Source: Globomyces pollinis-pini (lineage: Eukaryota; Chytridiomycota; Chytridiomycetes; Rhizophydiales; Globomycetaceae). From it: a DNA stretch of 64,000 nt. Each line of letters opens with the position of its first letter. Within the stretch, counting starts at the first letter, position 1. Positions 23,443-35,251 of the stretch are shown one piece after another. The stretch is from assembly GCA_025399215.1 (NCBI GenBank), contig MU621105.1, positions 1,112 through 65,111 of the forward strand, written 5' to 3'. The notes under the pieces are model-generated. The model did no database searches, was not told the DNA's origin, and saw only the letters and a program-made list of their open reading frames with translations. Made by a program: the position numbers and the translations under genes.

Positions 23443-25646
23443 ATGGTGGTAATTAAACTGAATAGGTAACTACAGATAATATTTAATACTCTAAAAATAG
23501 TAACCCAACCACTGAAGCGCAAATTGAAAAAAGAAAGCAATTAGAAAAGAAATTGGAACAAGATATAAAAGATATGCAATTGTTACAAGGAAGTCTTGAG
23601 TTAGCTGATGATGCAACAAAACGAGCAACTAACATGCTCAATTCATTTGATACAAGATTGGCCAAATTAGAATCATTTATTTTACCAATTCATGAACAAA
23701 CACAATCATTGACCAGAACAAATATTAGTATTTATAGATTTTAATTAATTATCAAGATTTGGATATAGCTCTAAATATTGTAACTGCATATACCAATGTG
23801 GTAGAGATGATAAATTATCATGAAAATGTGGTTGAAAAAGGATTGGGAGCAACAACTTTAGAATTATACATTGAATCGGTGGAAAAGTTGAAGGAATCCC
23901 TTCATCAATTAGAATCATCAAATTATCGATCATCAGAACGAATCACACAAGACTTGGTAAGATTCATTATCAATTTAATGCTGTTCTAGAGAGGCAAACT
24001 ATCAAAGGGAATACAAGAATTGGATGAATTATTCAAGAAAGTATTGACGAATTGTACAGCTTTTGCCACCGAATCTGATATTCAAAGTTTTCAATTACCA
24101 TTAGGAGTGGAATCAACACAATTGATTACATTAACCAACGTTTTATCTGATTCATTGGAACAAATTGGACCAGTTACTGGATTTCTTAAAATATACAGTG
24201 ACATTAGAGCAAAATTTTTGTCGCAATGTCTTGCTACTAGTAATGCATTAGCAAGAGATCAAGAAGTCAAATTTGGTTACTCTAGAATCGCATACCAAAA
24301 AGGTTCATCCTTGCTGCTCCCCTACGCGAATTCGCTCCTAAGTTTTTTACAGGTATCGTTGATTCTTTTTCATTGTATAGGCAGAATATACGGTAGCAAC
24401 GGATGTGGTTCCTAAACAGCATGTGGTCAATGCATATACACTTACAATTACTCCAGCTGTAGATGCATTTTTGGAATGTACTGAAACTCTATTGAACAGA
24501 GTGAAGAAAAGTTTGCAAAAACGAGATGCAAATGACCTATATATGTTGATTGATATATATGAAGGACTACATAACTTGACAGTGAATCAAGATTTGTTAT
24601 TAGCAGTACATGAAATGAATTGTTTCTAATCATTAGCATTGTGGAAAGAAAGGGTTTGAAATTCGATCCATTTTCTCGACCTTTGCCACTACTATTGTCA
24701 CTTACTTTAAAGAATACTATGAGGAGTTGAAGGTTCTATTAAATTGTCATAACTGTTTAGGTATATGAAAACTAATCTCACAATCAGATTGATCCCGATT
24801 CCAAAAAGTCGCATGTATTATCTCAAGATGGTACAGTTCATGAAACGACTAGTATGGTAATTTTTGTAGTCAAACTCATTTCATTAGACTATGAATGCTG
24901 TTAGGCGAATACACGATAATGTGGATGCCATCAAACTGATTTTAGATACAAATAAGGTACATGAATGAATTTCAAAAATACATAGGGAATTTATTCCATT
25001 TTCCCATGCAAATCTATCAGTGATTATATACATCAATTGATTGATTTACTGATGAGTGATTTGGAAAACAAATCCAAATCATATAAAAAACCAGTATTGG
25101 CAGCCTTATTTATGTTAAACAATGCAAACTACATCATCAAATCCGTTAAAGGCACACCACTATATGACCTACTTGATCAGAACGTTATTGGTAATATTGA
25201 TCGAACTATGAAAAAACAATTGGAAAACTATCGAGGAACGTAAGTTTTAAATTGAAACTAAAGTTTTCAAGATGGGTACCATTAATAGAACATTTAATGG
25301 ATAATGCAAAAATCAATGATGGCAAAATTGAAAAAGTATTGACAAAAGCACAACGTGAAATCATCAAGGATAAATTCAAGAATTTCAATAAGGATTTTGA
25401 AGAAATTTATACTACACAAAAAGCCTATGCGATTCCAGATGTAGAATTACGCGCTTCTGTTATCAAGGAAGTAAAAGCTATTCTGTGTCCAATGTACAAT
25501 CGTTTCTACGATAGGTTAGTGTTAGACTCTAAATCATTAGATATACTACCAATATCGAGTTTACGAAAAATATTGATAAATATGTAAAGTACAACAAGGA
25601 GGAATTGTCTTCACAAGTGGACAAATTTTTTGATGCATCCTCGTAA
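23443..25646 (+). CDS. EXO70: Exocyst complex component Exo70
   Basis: Peripheral exocyst subunit that binds PI(4,5)P2 and Rho GTPases and tethers secretory vesicles at the plasma membrane. ATG at 23443 (MVVIKLN) joins over an intron to NPTTEAQIEKRKQLEKKLEQ and the N-terminal coiled coil. Later exons give TELYIE-like ALEVESVEKLKESL, FSTFATTIVTYFKEYYEELK joined to IDPDSKKSH, DGTVHETTSM, AVRRIHDNVDAIKLIL, RFYDRYTTNIEFTKNIDKYVKYN and the end QVDKFFDASS. About ten introns of 26-35 nt. The junction ELK-IDPDS spans a 55-nt block (24733-24787) made of two complete back-to-back introns. The stop lies 150 bp before the next gene. Confidence 0.9.
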
Positions 25647-25792
25647 AAAAAATATACTTTCTAAATTTGATATCGTCATTTTAAAAACCATAATCCATCA
25701 CCAAAATTTAAACCATTGGCAACGTTATTTTCGTTTGTGCTCAGCCACAAGTGTCAAATCCTTTGAGTTTAAAGATCAAGTAATTTTTACCA

Positions 25793-26486
25793 ATGAAAAA
25801 TCCTGTAGACTTTGTAATTTGTAGAATATGTTTAGATCAAGATACACCCAATTCAATGATAACTCCTTGTGTATGTAGTGGAAGTTCCAGATATGTTCAT
25901 GCACTCTGTTTATCTCAATGGAGGGCAATGAAATTAACTTCAAGATTTCGATGTGAAGTTTGTAAAAATTACTATCAATTTGATATTCATTGGTTAAATC
26001 ATGGTATTTCTTTATTGCTTATATTTAGTTGTTATTCAAAGTTGTTGTTGGATTGGTGTATTGGTTTATGCTTATTTTTGTTTAAATATTTGTCATTTTA
26101 TTATTGCTTGGTTAGGTTTGGTTCCTCATACAAGTAGAATCGAATCACTTCAGTATACTTCTCATTATTACTCTACCATACAATTCTTTTATCGTTTGTT
26201 ACACCATATCGGTCCAAGTGCTCTCTTGATTGACTATTTCATTGCAATCAATAAGAAAAAGAAAGTTTCTAGAATCATCACGTCCCTAAAAATATTCTTT
26301 TGTTGGGTCATTTCATTCTATTCAAGTCATATCAATCAAGTTATTGCGTTTTTTTCCGATTGTTTGTATATATCGTTAACTATCTTTGGAATAATAAGAG
26401 TTTTGTGGATATCAAGAGTCACTGCGAAAAGCTTATCACCAACAGTGACCATTATCCTGGCAGATTTAAATCGTCATGAAAAGTAA
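25793..26486 (+). CDS. Membrane-bound RING-CH (MARCH-type) E3 ubiquitin ligase
   Basis: 222 residues after removal of one 25-nt intron near 26005. Residues 10-60 hold a C4HC3 RING-CH domain: CRICLDQD, TPCVCSGS, YVHALCLSQWR, RCEVC. This type recruits E2 enzymes and ubiquitinates membrane proteins. The rest of the protein is very hydrophobic, with at least three likely membrane helices (CWIGVLVYAYFCLNICHFII, FFCWVISFYSSHINQVIAFF, LYISLTIFGIIRVLWI). The protein is therefore anchored in an endomembrane with the ligase domain facing the cytosol. Target unknown. Confidence 0.88.
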
Positions 26487-26590
26487 AAAGTAAACCATAA
26501 TAAATAGATTAATCAAGTTAACTAAAGACGATTGGAATTGAAATTAAACCTATATTAAGGAAGCTTTTGTATGAATATTGATGCAACAAT

Positions 26591-28649
26591 TTATTTGTCA
26601 GCCCTACCCAATATTTTTGGACTTTGAGCATTCATTGATCTAGACGGCTTTCCGTACAGAGCATTCTTCAATGATCTTATGGCAAATACTGTCAACCCCC
26701 TAAAAAGTATGAATGACTACCAGAAAGCTTACAAATTTTGCCAATCTTCTTCAACTAAATCCCGTAAATCTCCAACAGTCATCAAATCTTGCGCCTTTAG
26801 CTTTGATAACCATTCATTTGCTTTTTCTAATCCTCTCTTTGTCGCAACTGCTGTATCTCTCACAAATTCCTCAATGACAACTTCATCACTATAATCTAAA
26901 ATAATAAAAAAGGTGTGCACAAACCTTTTGCTGGGAAATCTTCGAAATCAAATTGACTGTTCACATCCACAGTAGAAGTTTTTCGTGACAGTGAGAGGTG
27001 CCCCTCATTGGCGGTTGCTGAATCTCGATTGGCTGTGACAGATTCTCGATTTATAGAATCTGGTCTTGGGAGACTGTTTAAACTGGTCCACTGCCTGTTT
27101 TCTTCTCTATTTTTGTCATCTGTAGCAGGTTTTGTTATTTCCCGAATGATTCTGTTTAATTCGCCTAAAAAAATTAGTGATTTGAATAGTACCAGTAATT
27201 AAATGTTGATATCGATACGGAAGTACCTCTTCATGAATCTGAAATTAGTAAACAACTTTTAACACTACCATTTCATTTACAACCTCTTCTGCAGTATCGG
27301 TATCCACTATTTATGAGACTTCTATAAATGATACCATTAAATTCAAATTTGACGGAGAGGCGATCTGTTCCTTTAAATACAACTTGCATTGTTAGGTGGT
27401 TTTTATCTTCAGCGTTGAGAATAACAACTTCAGGCTCAACAGCTAAAAATGGATGCTCCACAATTTGCTGAGCACTAAGTCTGTAACATTTAAGAAATGA
27501 TTTGAATACCTTTCCATTTCTGGTCCAATGCAATTACAAATAAGGTCATAAACTTCTGGATCTGTAACTTCGGCCAGACAATCCGGTTTTATGCCCTAAA
27601 ATAAATAAAAAGATGAATTAAATACTTGAATGACTTTTCTATAAATCTGGGCGGCATTTTTACATTCACAATAAGGGTATTGACCAGTCACCTAGAGTCA
27701 GGACAAAAATCAAAATTACCATTTCTAATAAAGCCATTCCAAATGCATAAATATCGACTTTTTCACTATATCCTTTTTCTTCATACATTTCCTTAGCGTT
27801 AGTAACTGATTATAATACAGGAGCCATAAATTCAGGAGTTCCTATCACGGTATACTTTTTGCCTAATTTCATTTTGGCAGTGCCCATATCACCAATTTTG
27901 ACTTCTCCATGAGCACCATTGATAAAAATATTATCACACTATTATTAGTTTTCTATAAATGGAACCTTTATGTCTCTATGAATAATTGGTGGATCATAAG
28001 AATGTAAATATGATAATCCTAAGAAAAATAAGCTTTAAGATTATAAACCTTTCAAAATTTGCCTGGCCCATCTTTTGACGATTTTCATATTGGGTGTGGC
28101 TAACTTGCGGATGTACCTTTGATTAGTAATCAGTCATTAATTATGAATGAGTGAAATACAACGATAGAAAATAATGTATGTAAACTTACCTATTGAATGT
28201 TAAATGAATAAAGATACTCTCGAAGTGTTCCAGAAGTCATCAATTCAGTTATAAATACAAACTCTGAATTTTGAAACCAACAATCATGGAACTGTATGAT
28301 GTTAGGATGTCGAACTCTCTTTAAAATTTCGATTTCTTGTGATAGTTCCATGAACTCGGCTTTTGTAGTCTAGTTGTAAACGAATTAAGAGTTATTACTT
28401 GACAAGTATTCCAAGCAACTTCGTAACCTTCCTCTCTATCGATTGCTTTATAAACAATTTTATAAGCACCTTTTCCAAGAACATGGTTCATCTGGGTTGT
28501 TAATATATAGCTAATACTCTAGCATAACGTTTATTTGGAGATTCTTCAATAACTTTATCTGAATCAGTTCTATCATTTTGATCCAATAATATATTTTGAT
28601 TTTGAACTTGATCATAATCTGATTGTTTTACTTGAGATAATCTTGACAT
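26591..28649 (-). CDS. WNK-type (with-no-lysine) serine/threonine kinase
   Basis: Start at 28649 ([14 protein letters not shown]). The kinase domain has the WNK signature: the catalytic Lys lies in the glycine loop ([11 protein letters not shown]) and the usual beta-3 Lys is absent (EVAWNTCQ, Asn where WNK1 has Cys). Further: [36 protein letters not shown], a GDMGTA version of [49 protein letters not shown]. After the kinase domain comes [14 protein letters not shown] with a WNK/OSR-type C-lobe module, then a C-terminal SAM-like segment ([18 protein letters not shown]). WNKs sense chloride and osmotic stress and activate SPAK/OSR kinases in animals. Introns of about 26-30 nt, plus one composite block at 28117-28217. 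Confidence 0.88.
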
Positions 28650-29113
28650 TTCCAAACCAGAAAGTGAATTAAATGAAAGTAAGAAAGATTCTTGATATTT
28701 TTTGTTGATGTTTTTTTTAAAGGGAGTTTTTTTGAATGGAGTAAAGATTGTTGTTATTTGGGCGTCAAATAAAAATGAAAAAAACGAAGAATGAATTCAA
28801 TGAAAGGAATTCACTAAACAACTATCAATAAGAAAAACATAATCAAAATTGTAAAAGTTGATTGCTTAATTCTTTGGTTTTTTTTTTTACTTTACTCGAT
28901 GATGTAATATAGTACTTTACTGTATGATGTAATATGTATACTACCTAATTAAAATATTTAAATAATCTCTATTTATTCCATCAGTTGATTCAAATAAACT
29001 TCAACTTTACACTAATTACCATTAACTTTGATTAAAAGAATTCTTTACAAATGTTTATTGGTTTGGTAAAGTCTCTTTATTTTTTTCAAAAAAATAAAAA
29101 AAAAAGTTTATTA
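28650..29113. other. Intergenic between divergent WNK and AAMP genes
   Basis: 464 bp with long T and A runs (28877-28890 and 29085-29105). Shared promoter space for both divergent genes; a near-repeat of TGATGTAATAT occurs twice around 28900 and 28927. No gene. Confidence 0.4.
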
Positions 29114-30497
29114 ATGAGTGATTTAAATGACCAAGAAGAATTCATTAATGCTGATGAAGTACAAGAAGTATTAGAAGACGGAAATGAAATGGATGAAGAT
29201 TTAATCGATGATGAAAATGATATGGATGAGGAAAATGTGGACATGGAACAATATGCTGCTGAATTACAAGAAGAATTCAATCAACAAGATGATTCAATTC
29301 AAGGGTTTTTTGAACATAAAGGTATTCAATAGAAAATAGCTTACTAAACTTTGATAGAACCTGTATTCACTGTTGCATTTCATCCATCAGATATCACTAT
29401 GGCTGCCTCTGGTGGTGGTAATGATGAATCTTATTTATGGAATCCAACAACTGGAGATAAAATTGTGGATTTGGGAAAACATACTGACTCTGTCTCTGCA
29501 ATTGCCTTCAACCATGATGGAACATTTGTTGCCAGTGCTGGATTAGACGGAAAATTATTCATATTCAATTTACAAGGTGAATTACAAAATACTTTGGAAG
29601 GTCCAACAGAAATTTCTGTAAGATTTTTGATTTTCATTGTGTTATAGTGGGTCAATTGGCATCCAAGAGGTAATGTCATTATTGCTGGAGGTGAAGATGG
29701 AACAGTTTGGATGGTATGAATTTTTGAAATACTAAAATCTAAAGTGGTCTGTTCCAAGTGGTCAATGTATGAATGTCTTCACAGGTCACGCAGATGCTGC
29801 TACCTGTGGTCAATTTACACCTAATGGTAACAGATTTATTTGTTAATAAGGTAGGAAAAAGCATTGTTACTGGGTGTGCAGATGGTTCAATTGTAGTTTG
29901 GGATCCTAAAACCGGTGCTGCAATGCATAAATGGACAGCAGCGGATGGTCGATTCCACCAAGCTGGTATAACATCCTTATCAGTCAGTAAAGACAGTAGT
30001 ATGATTGCCTCTGGTGCTGAAGATGGTACCACTCGATTGTTACAAATCTCTACTACCAAGGTTTACATTTTGAAGTTAATGTTTTTAGATTGTTGGAAAT
30101 TTTGATGATCATCCTTCATCAGTAGAATCAATTGAATTTTGCAAAGAGTAATTTTTTAGAAATTCTTATCATAGTTATCCTTACGTTGCCACTAGTGATG
30201 TGGATGGCCATATAAGCGTTTGGGATTATACAAATATGAAATTACGTTTTTCTGCAAAACATGAAGTATCTGATTCTATTTAATGTTTAGGAAGCCGTAA
30301 CCAAATTAAAATGGAGTCATAATGGAACTTTATTAAGTGCTTCATTTGATTGTACCATCAAGAATTGGGATGCAAGAACGGGTGCTCTATTACATACTCT
30401 AAAAGGACATCATAATGCAATATTGGACTTTGATGTTCATAAAGATCGTGTGGTCACAGGTAGTGATGATGGTACATGTCTTGTATTTGCAATATAA
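29114..30497 (+). CDS. WD40 protein of the AAMP/Sqt1 family (ribosome assembly chaperone)
   Basis: Acidic N-terminus (EEFINADEVQEV, DEDLIDDENDMDEENVDMEQ), then a WD40 propeller with SYLWNPTTGDKIVDLG, HTDSVSAIAFNHDG, WVNWHPRGNVIIAGGEDGTVWMW, VPSGQCMNVFTGH, GCADGSIVVWDPKTG and FDCTIKNWDARTGALLHTLKGH, ending CLVFAI at 30497. The order and the WHPRGN-with-TVWMW pair match AAMP of animals and Sqt1 of yeast, which escorts ribosomal protein uL16 to the 60S subunit. At least eight introns of 25-37 nt; one (near 29827-29854) shows two possible acceptors four bases apart. Confidence 0.85.
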
Positions 30498-30585
30498 CTA
30501 AAAACTTTCAATAAACTATCATTATAACTTTTAATTTTCTTTGTTGATGGTAATGAATTCGATGTTTTTTTTTATTGAAACAAAC

Positions 30586-33500
30586 TTATAACTTTTCAGG
30601 GGGACCAGTTAGTAAATACCATTTCCCACGAGTATTAGATGCTTTTTGTCTTACAATACGTTTAGGATCATCCAAATAATCACCCAAAGTATTAACAATC
30701 TTGACTTTCAATGGAAATACAATAGAAAATTCTATTTTTTCCGATAATAAACCCAATAGATGTAATGCTTCTGATCGAACATGAGAATTGTTACCCAATG
30801 ATAAAGTTTGATATGAAGATAATTCTAAAAGTTTTGTAACAATCGTATCAATATGATCGGATATCAAACGAGGTGATTCATTGACCATCAATGTTAATGT
30901 GGTCAATGTTGCAACTTTCAAACGACTATCTTGATAATTCAATGATTGCAATAACATGGGGAATAACTAATGTTAAATTTAATAAATTTACTTTTGGTAA
31001 TTCATTTAATAATGTTTTGTTATTTACATTGCAAAGTAGATGTGATAGAGCAAGTAAATAGTTCTTTTTGGTGTCTATAGCATATAATGAGATTATTGGA
31101 TATCAATCACCTTGGCTACACGTTTCAAATCCAGTTAAAATTTGTGGTAAACATTGATTATAGAATTTTTGTTTGAACAACGCCTAAAATATTGTGATTA
31201 GATTTGATTTCATACTTTTTGAATAGCAAATGTATCTTTTGTCAAAATACCTTCTTCATCCAACTTGATAACAATCTCAATTCCATCAGATGCAATTAAC
31301 CCCATTTGATTGTCTTTTAATAAATCTATCAAGTAGGTTGTAAATTCCCAACCTAAAGGATGCATTCTAAGTACCAAAGCCTTGCAAATCCAACTAAACA
31401 CAATCAGTGTGTTTGTTTTGGAATATTTGGAATCGTTCAGAATGGTGTCTTTAAAATTGGATACAAATGCTTTGATTATCGTTTCTAACCATTTAATATC
31501 AATCTCACTAAACCTTTTCTTGTTTTGTTCAAGATTGAGGATACAGACTGTGCTGTTGCAATCACACTAATATCATCACCATTTTCCAACCCCACTTTCA
31601 AAAGTTCATTCATGAACAAAACCTCATCTTCGACCACTAAAGAAGTCTAAAATATTAATAAAAATGGTGAATTTACGGTAGGTTGTAAGTTACATATCAC
31701 ACATTTGAAGATGTACATCAATTCTTTGGTTTGTGGAATGAAATTGTTTGAGTTTGACTTTCCTTTGTTGAATGAAATAACATTCTTTAAAAGTGTTTCT
31801 TGCTCACTATTTAATTAGAATGCTAATCAAAAACCTTGAGTTTAATGATCTGGTAATAATGCTCAGAATATGTCCAAATGACTTTAAATTTTGAAATGAT
31901 TCAATTATCCATGTGAAGATTGCTTCATTTTGTAAGATCTTCCAGATTGAATCCACTTGAGATGCAATTAATTTATCCATTTTTGAATCTTTTTCCACTA
32001 TTTCTCTTGCAGAAGCAATTTCTTCAATCTTTTGGAGTAATAACGGTTTATCAAATACATTGAAAGAAAGCTTTTCTATGATAAGTGGAAATATGGTTAA
32101 AAAGAGCTCATTTGTGACTGATACCGTCTTTAATGCAACTAAAGCAGCATCAAACGATTCTTTAGAAGCCGAGACTTGATGATTAGTTGAGCAAAACCTT
32201 TACCATCAATAGACTTCAAAAATAAAGGAGTGGATGTATCCAGTAATAATTTGGGTTTCAGATCAGCAATTTTGGACAAACAAGCAAGTGCCTTTTCATA
32301 AGATTCGTCTATTTCTGCTGCCAAAATCAATGAATTGAAGTGATTCATCAACAACTCAGTCTAGAATAAGTATACGCAAAAAACCTCGTCTCTGTTAAGT
32401 AATCCTGATGATATAATCAACTCATACATTCCTTCAACGGCTGTTGTCTTTAATGGGGCATATTTGCTTGTCATCAACACTGAAATAAACACTTCAATGC
32501 ACGTATCTTTGTAAGGACTTATTGGTGTTTTGACAACCACATCTACTATTAGCACTTCAAAAACATATACCACTGTCTTCTTTTGTCACTTTACGATTTA
32601 ATTCCTTCACTATACGAGATGCTACTACTAAATCAACAATGATCTTGAGTAATATCTTCTTCTTTGATGATACTTCTTCTTTTGAAAACTGTTCTAGCAA
32701 TGGATGAACTTGTTTTAGGACAATATCACATGCTGCCATAGATGATATGGCACAAGCTTGAAGTATTTTTCCACATGGTCGGGCATATTGTAGTTCTGGG
32801 TCGACCAAATTGTCCATACAATCATTCACAATTGTATCCAAGAGTTTTTCCAAGGATGACTTTGAATTTCTTTCATTGGTAACAGTTACAGCAGAAGCCA
32901 TTTCTTTGGTTAACTGTGTAATACAATTTAACGCTGAGCGTTCCATATCTTCGTCTGCTGCAGATGCCATCTATACCGAATGAATCAATAGTTTATTCGT
33001 TACTTCTTTCTTTAAACAATTCCAAAGCTCTGAGATATGTGGAACAAAGGAGTTGATGCCATAAACAGGTAAACATGCTGTAATTGTGTCCATTGAATCT
33101 TTCTATATAATCAAATGATAAAATCATATACTTTTGCACTATTAGATGCTGAAGTTAATTTTTCTAATAAAATTGGAATGGCTAATGTAGAAAAAAGTGG
33201 AGTTGAAGATATAACATTACGTAATGCTATCTTCAATTGTTCAGATGTAACACCATACGGATCATTTGGAGGTGGTCTAAAAGTAATTGGAAAGTAACAG
33301 AACAGAACTTCAAATAAATCTTGATAATTCTTTTCAAAATTCAAGTGCAAAACAATCAATTTCGAAATTTCAAAGAGTAATAATAAATTTCGAGGATCTT
33401 TTTCACCATCCATAGTATGTATAAATCCAATTATAAAATCCTTTTCAATTTTCTTTAATCCATTGATATTTTGATCAAATATTTCTTTGAATATTCTAAA

Positions 33501-34067
33501 GATGGTGTTTCTTACAGATTGGGGAAAAGTTTGGACATTTAATTCAGAAAATATTCTAAGATTCAATAATTGGATTTAAATATTCGACTAACCTCGTTGG
33601 AATAGACAATTGGTCTGTCTTTGATACAATCTTCATTTCTAATAATGATAAAACACCATCCAATGAATATGCAACTGAGGCATGATCATTCAACCTTGAT
33701 AAAAAGAATTCCATTAATACGGTGGCTGAATATGTTATCATCATGTAGAATACCTGCTTGAATGGATTTCAATTCAATGTTTTTTACAACACTTGACAAC
33801 AGGAGTACACCTGCAATGTTAGATTGAAATTGATAGAACCTTTTGCTCGTAAAAATGGATCTGAACTGGTCAGTAAAGGTCCAGCATTTTCCTTAATTTA
33901 AGATAATTGATTCTTTACCACCAATTGAAGTATGTTAGAACTGTTTGAATTAATTTCTATAACTCAGCATTTACAATCCAATTACCATCTGAAAAATGCT
34001 TGATAGATTCCAGTGCTAATTCACTGTCCAAAGGTGCATTTGCGTAAACCTGTATTTTGTCGTTCAT
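30586..34067 (-). CDS. MMS19: MMS19, cytosolic iron-sulfur assembly targeting factor
   Basis: Long HEAT-repeat protein that hands Fe-S clusters to DNA-metabolism enzymes such as XPD and polymerases. The start at 34067 opens MNDKIQ, followed by NAPLDSELALESIKHF, matching the MMS19 N-terminus. The family-specific block CYFPITFRPPPNDPYGVTSEQLK is near 33290. The C-terminal signature LSEKI...VFPLKVKIVNTLGDYLDDPKRIVRQKASNTRGKWYLL ends at 30586. Many exons and short introns. The protein end lies about 90 bp from the AAMP stop (convergent). Confidence 0.9.
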
Positions 34068-34352
34068 GAAAAAAAGTTTACCACAAAAAGAGATTGAGCT
34101 GTTTTTAGGACAGACACAGGATATTCAAAGAACAGGGAGAATTAAAAAGGAGTGCCATTTATCATAAAGCTTAATAATCCAGGACTGTTTATGGCGAGTC
34201 GAAAGATATAATCTCATATCTGATGATTACTTTGCAGTATGTGTATATTTGCGAATGGTGGTTTCAAAAGCCATAACCTTACTTGTAATGACAAATGGCT
34301 GAAAGATACTCAAAGAATTCAATTTCTGATATGATAAATTCCCAACACCGTT

Positions 34353-34562
34353 TTACAGAGAATCTTGAGTTGGTTTTGGTAAAGCGCCAATTATTAATTC
34401 TCTGTTAGTTGCTTCATGTGTCTTCTTTCTCTTTCCTTTATCATTTCTGCAACAAAGGTGGTGTTGCATGTGCCTTGATAGAGCACTTTTGCTGGTACCA
34501 GTCATTAGTTTCCCATCAGGCCATATGTACCCCCATTTCTTTACAATAGTCCTATTAACCAT
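34353..34562 (-). CDS. Short hypothetical ORF, possible zinc-ribbon or BED-like remnant
   Basis: 69 codons from an ATG. It has W and PDG residues near the N-terminus (KKWGYIWPDGKLMTGT), then SKSALSRHMQHHLCC with a possible His-x3-His/Cys pair, and a basic end (GKRKKTHEATNRE). The compositional mix is more protein-like than most shadow ORFs, but I do not recognise it. It sits between MMS19 and a decayed coiled-coil reading frame. It may be a fragment of a larger lost gene or an insertion. Confidence 0.25.
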   Translation of the reverse strand: MVNRTIVKKWGYIWPDGKLMTGTSKSALSRHMQHHLCCRNDKGKRKKTHEATNRELIIGALPKPTQDSL

Positions 34563-34609
34563 TGCAACACTTGCACGGTGTCTGTTCGTTTAGTGTCATT
34601 TAATTTAAT

Positions 34610-35180
34610 TTAACATTAGAAATTGGTTGATGTCAATCACTTTGGTCGGGACTTTCCTATCCATAATATCGTTGATGAAGAACAAAATATCCTCCCCCTC
34701 CAACCCATCATATCTCCTGCAAATCTGCTTCGTCTACAAGCTCAAGCAGCTGAGTCTGTTACTAGCCTTAGATAATGACTTGTTAAATGTTCAAACGCTA
34801 ACCGATGAACGGAATGCAGCTCTGAACATGGAAGCTCAAGTTTCTCATTCACTGCTACCTTTAATCTTGGAGCCCAAATTTAAGAGAATGAAAATATCAC
34901 TGTGGAGAAAGAAATCCTTGTCTGTGAAAAAGCTAAAATGCAACCGCTCCTTCAAGAAACACAGATTTCCTTTCAGACACAAACTACAGAAAATGTAGAG
35001 CTTGGCCAGCTTCGGTATGAATTAAACACAAAGCTCCGAGACATGACTAATGAAAGAAATATTGCTGTAAATGAAAAGGCTTCTATTACTCAAGAGCTTA
35101 TGGAAACTCGAATCTTACTCAAAGGGTTAGAAACCATTCTTGGAATTCGAAAAATATTCATCGAAAGACTTCAATTATAA
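34610..35180 (+). pseudogene. Decayed or mis-framed coiled-coil gene
   Basis: Reading frames change without acceptable splice sites. One frame gives NHFGRDFPIHNIVDEEQN then NLLRLQAQAAES; a +1 shift near 34775 continues DNDLLNVQTLTDERNAALN; a further shift and a stop near 34880 lead to ENITVEKEILVCEKAKMQ, then ENVELGQLRYELNTKLRDM and the end IRKIFIERLQL. Together these look like one heptad-rich protein with two related units (TDERNAALN and TNERNIAVN). At least two shifts and one stop have to be explained, so it is a pseudogene, or the assembly has indels. Function unknown. Confidence 0.45.
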
Positions 35181-35251
35181 TTTCTTAACATATTAATGTT
35201 TATTGATAGTTTCATGCTGCAACATATTTACGCGCTTATATTTGAATCAGT

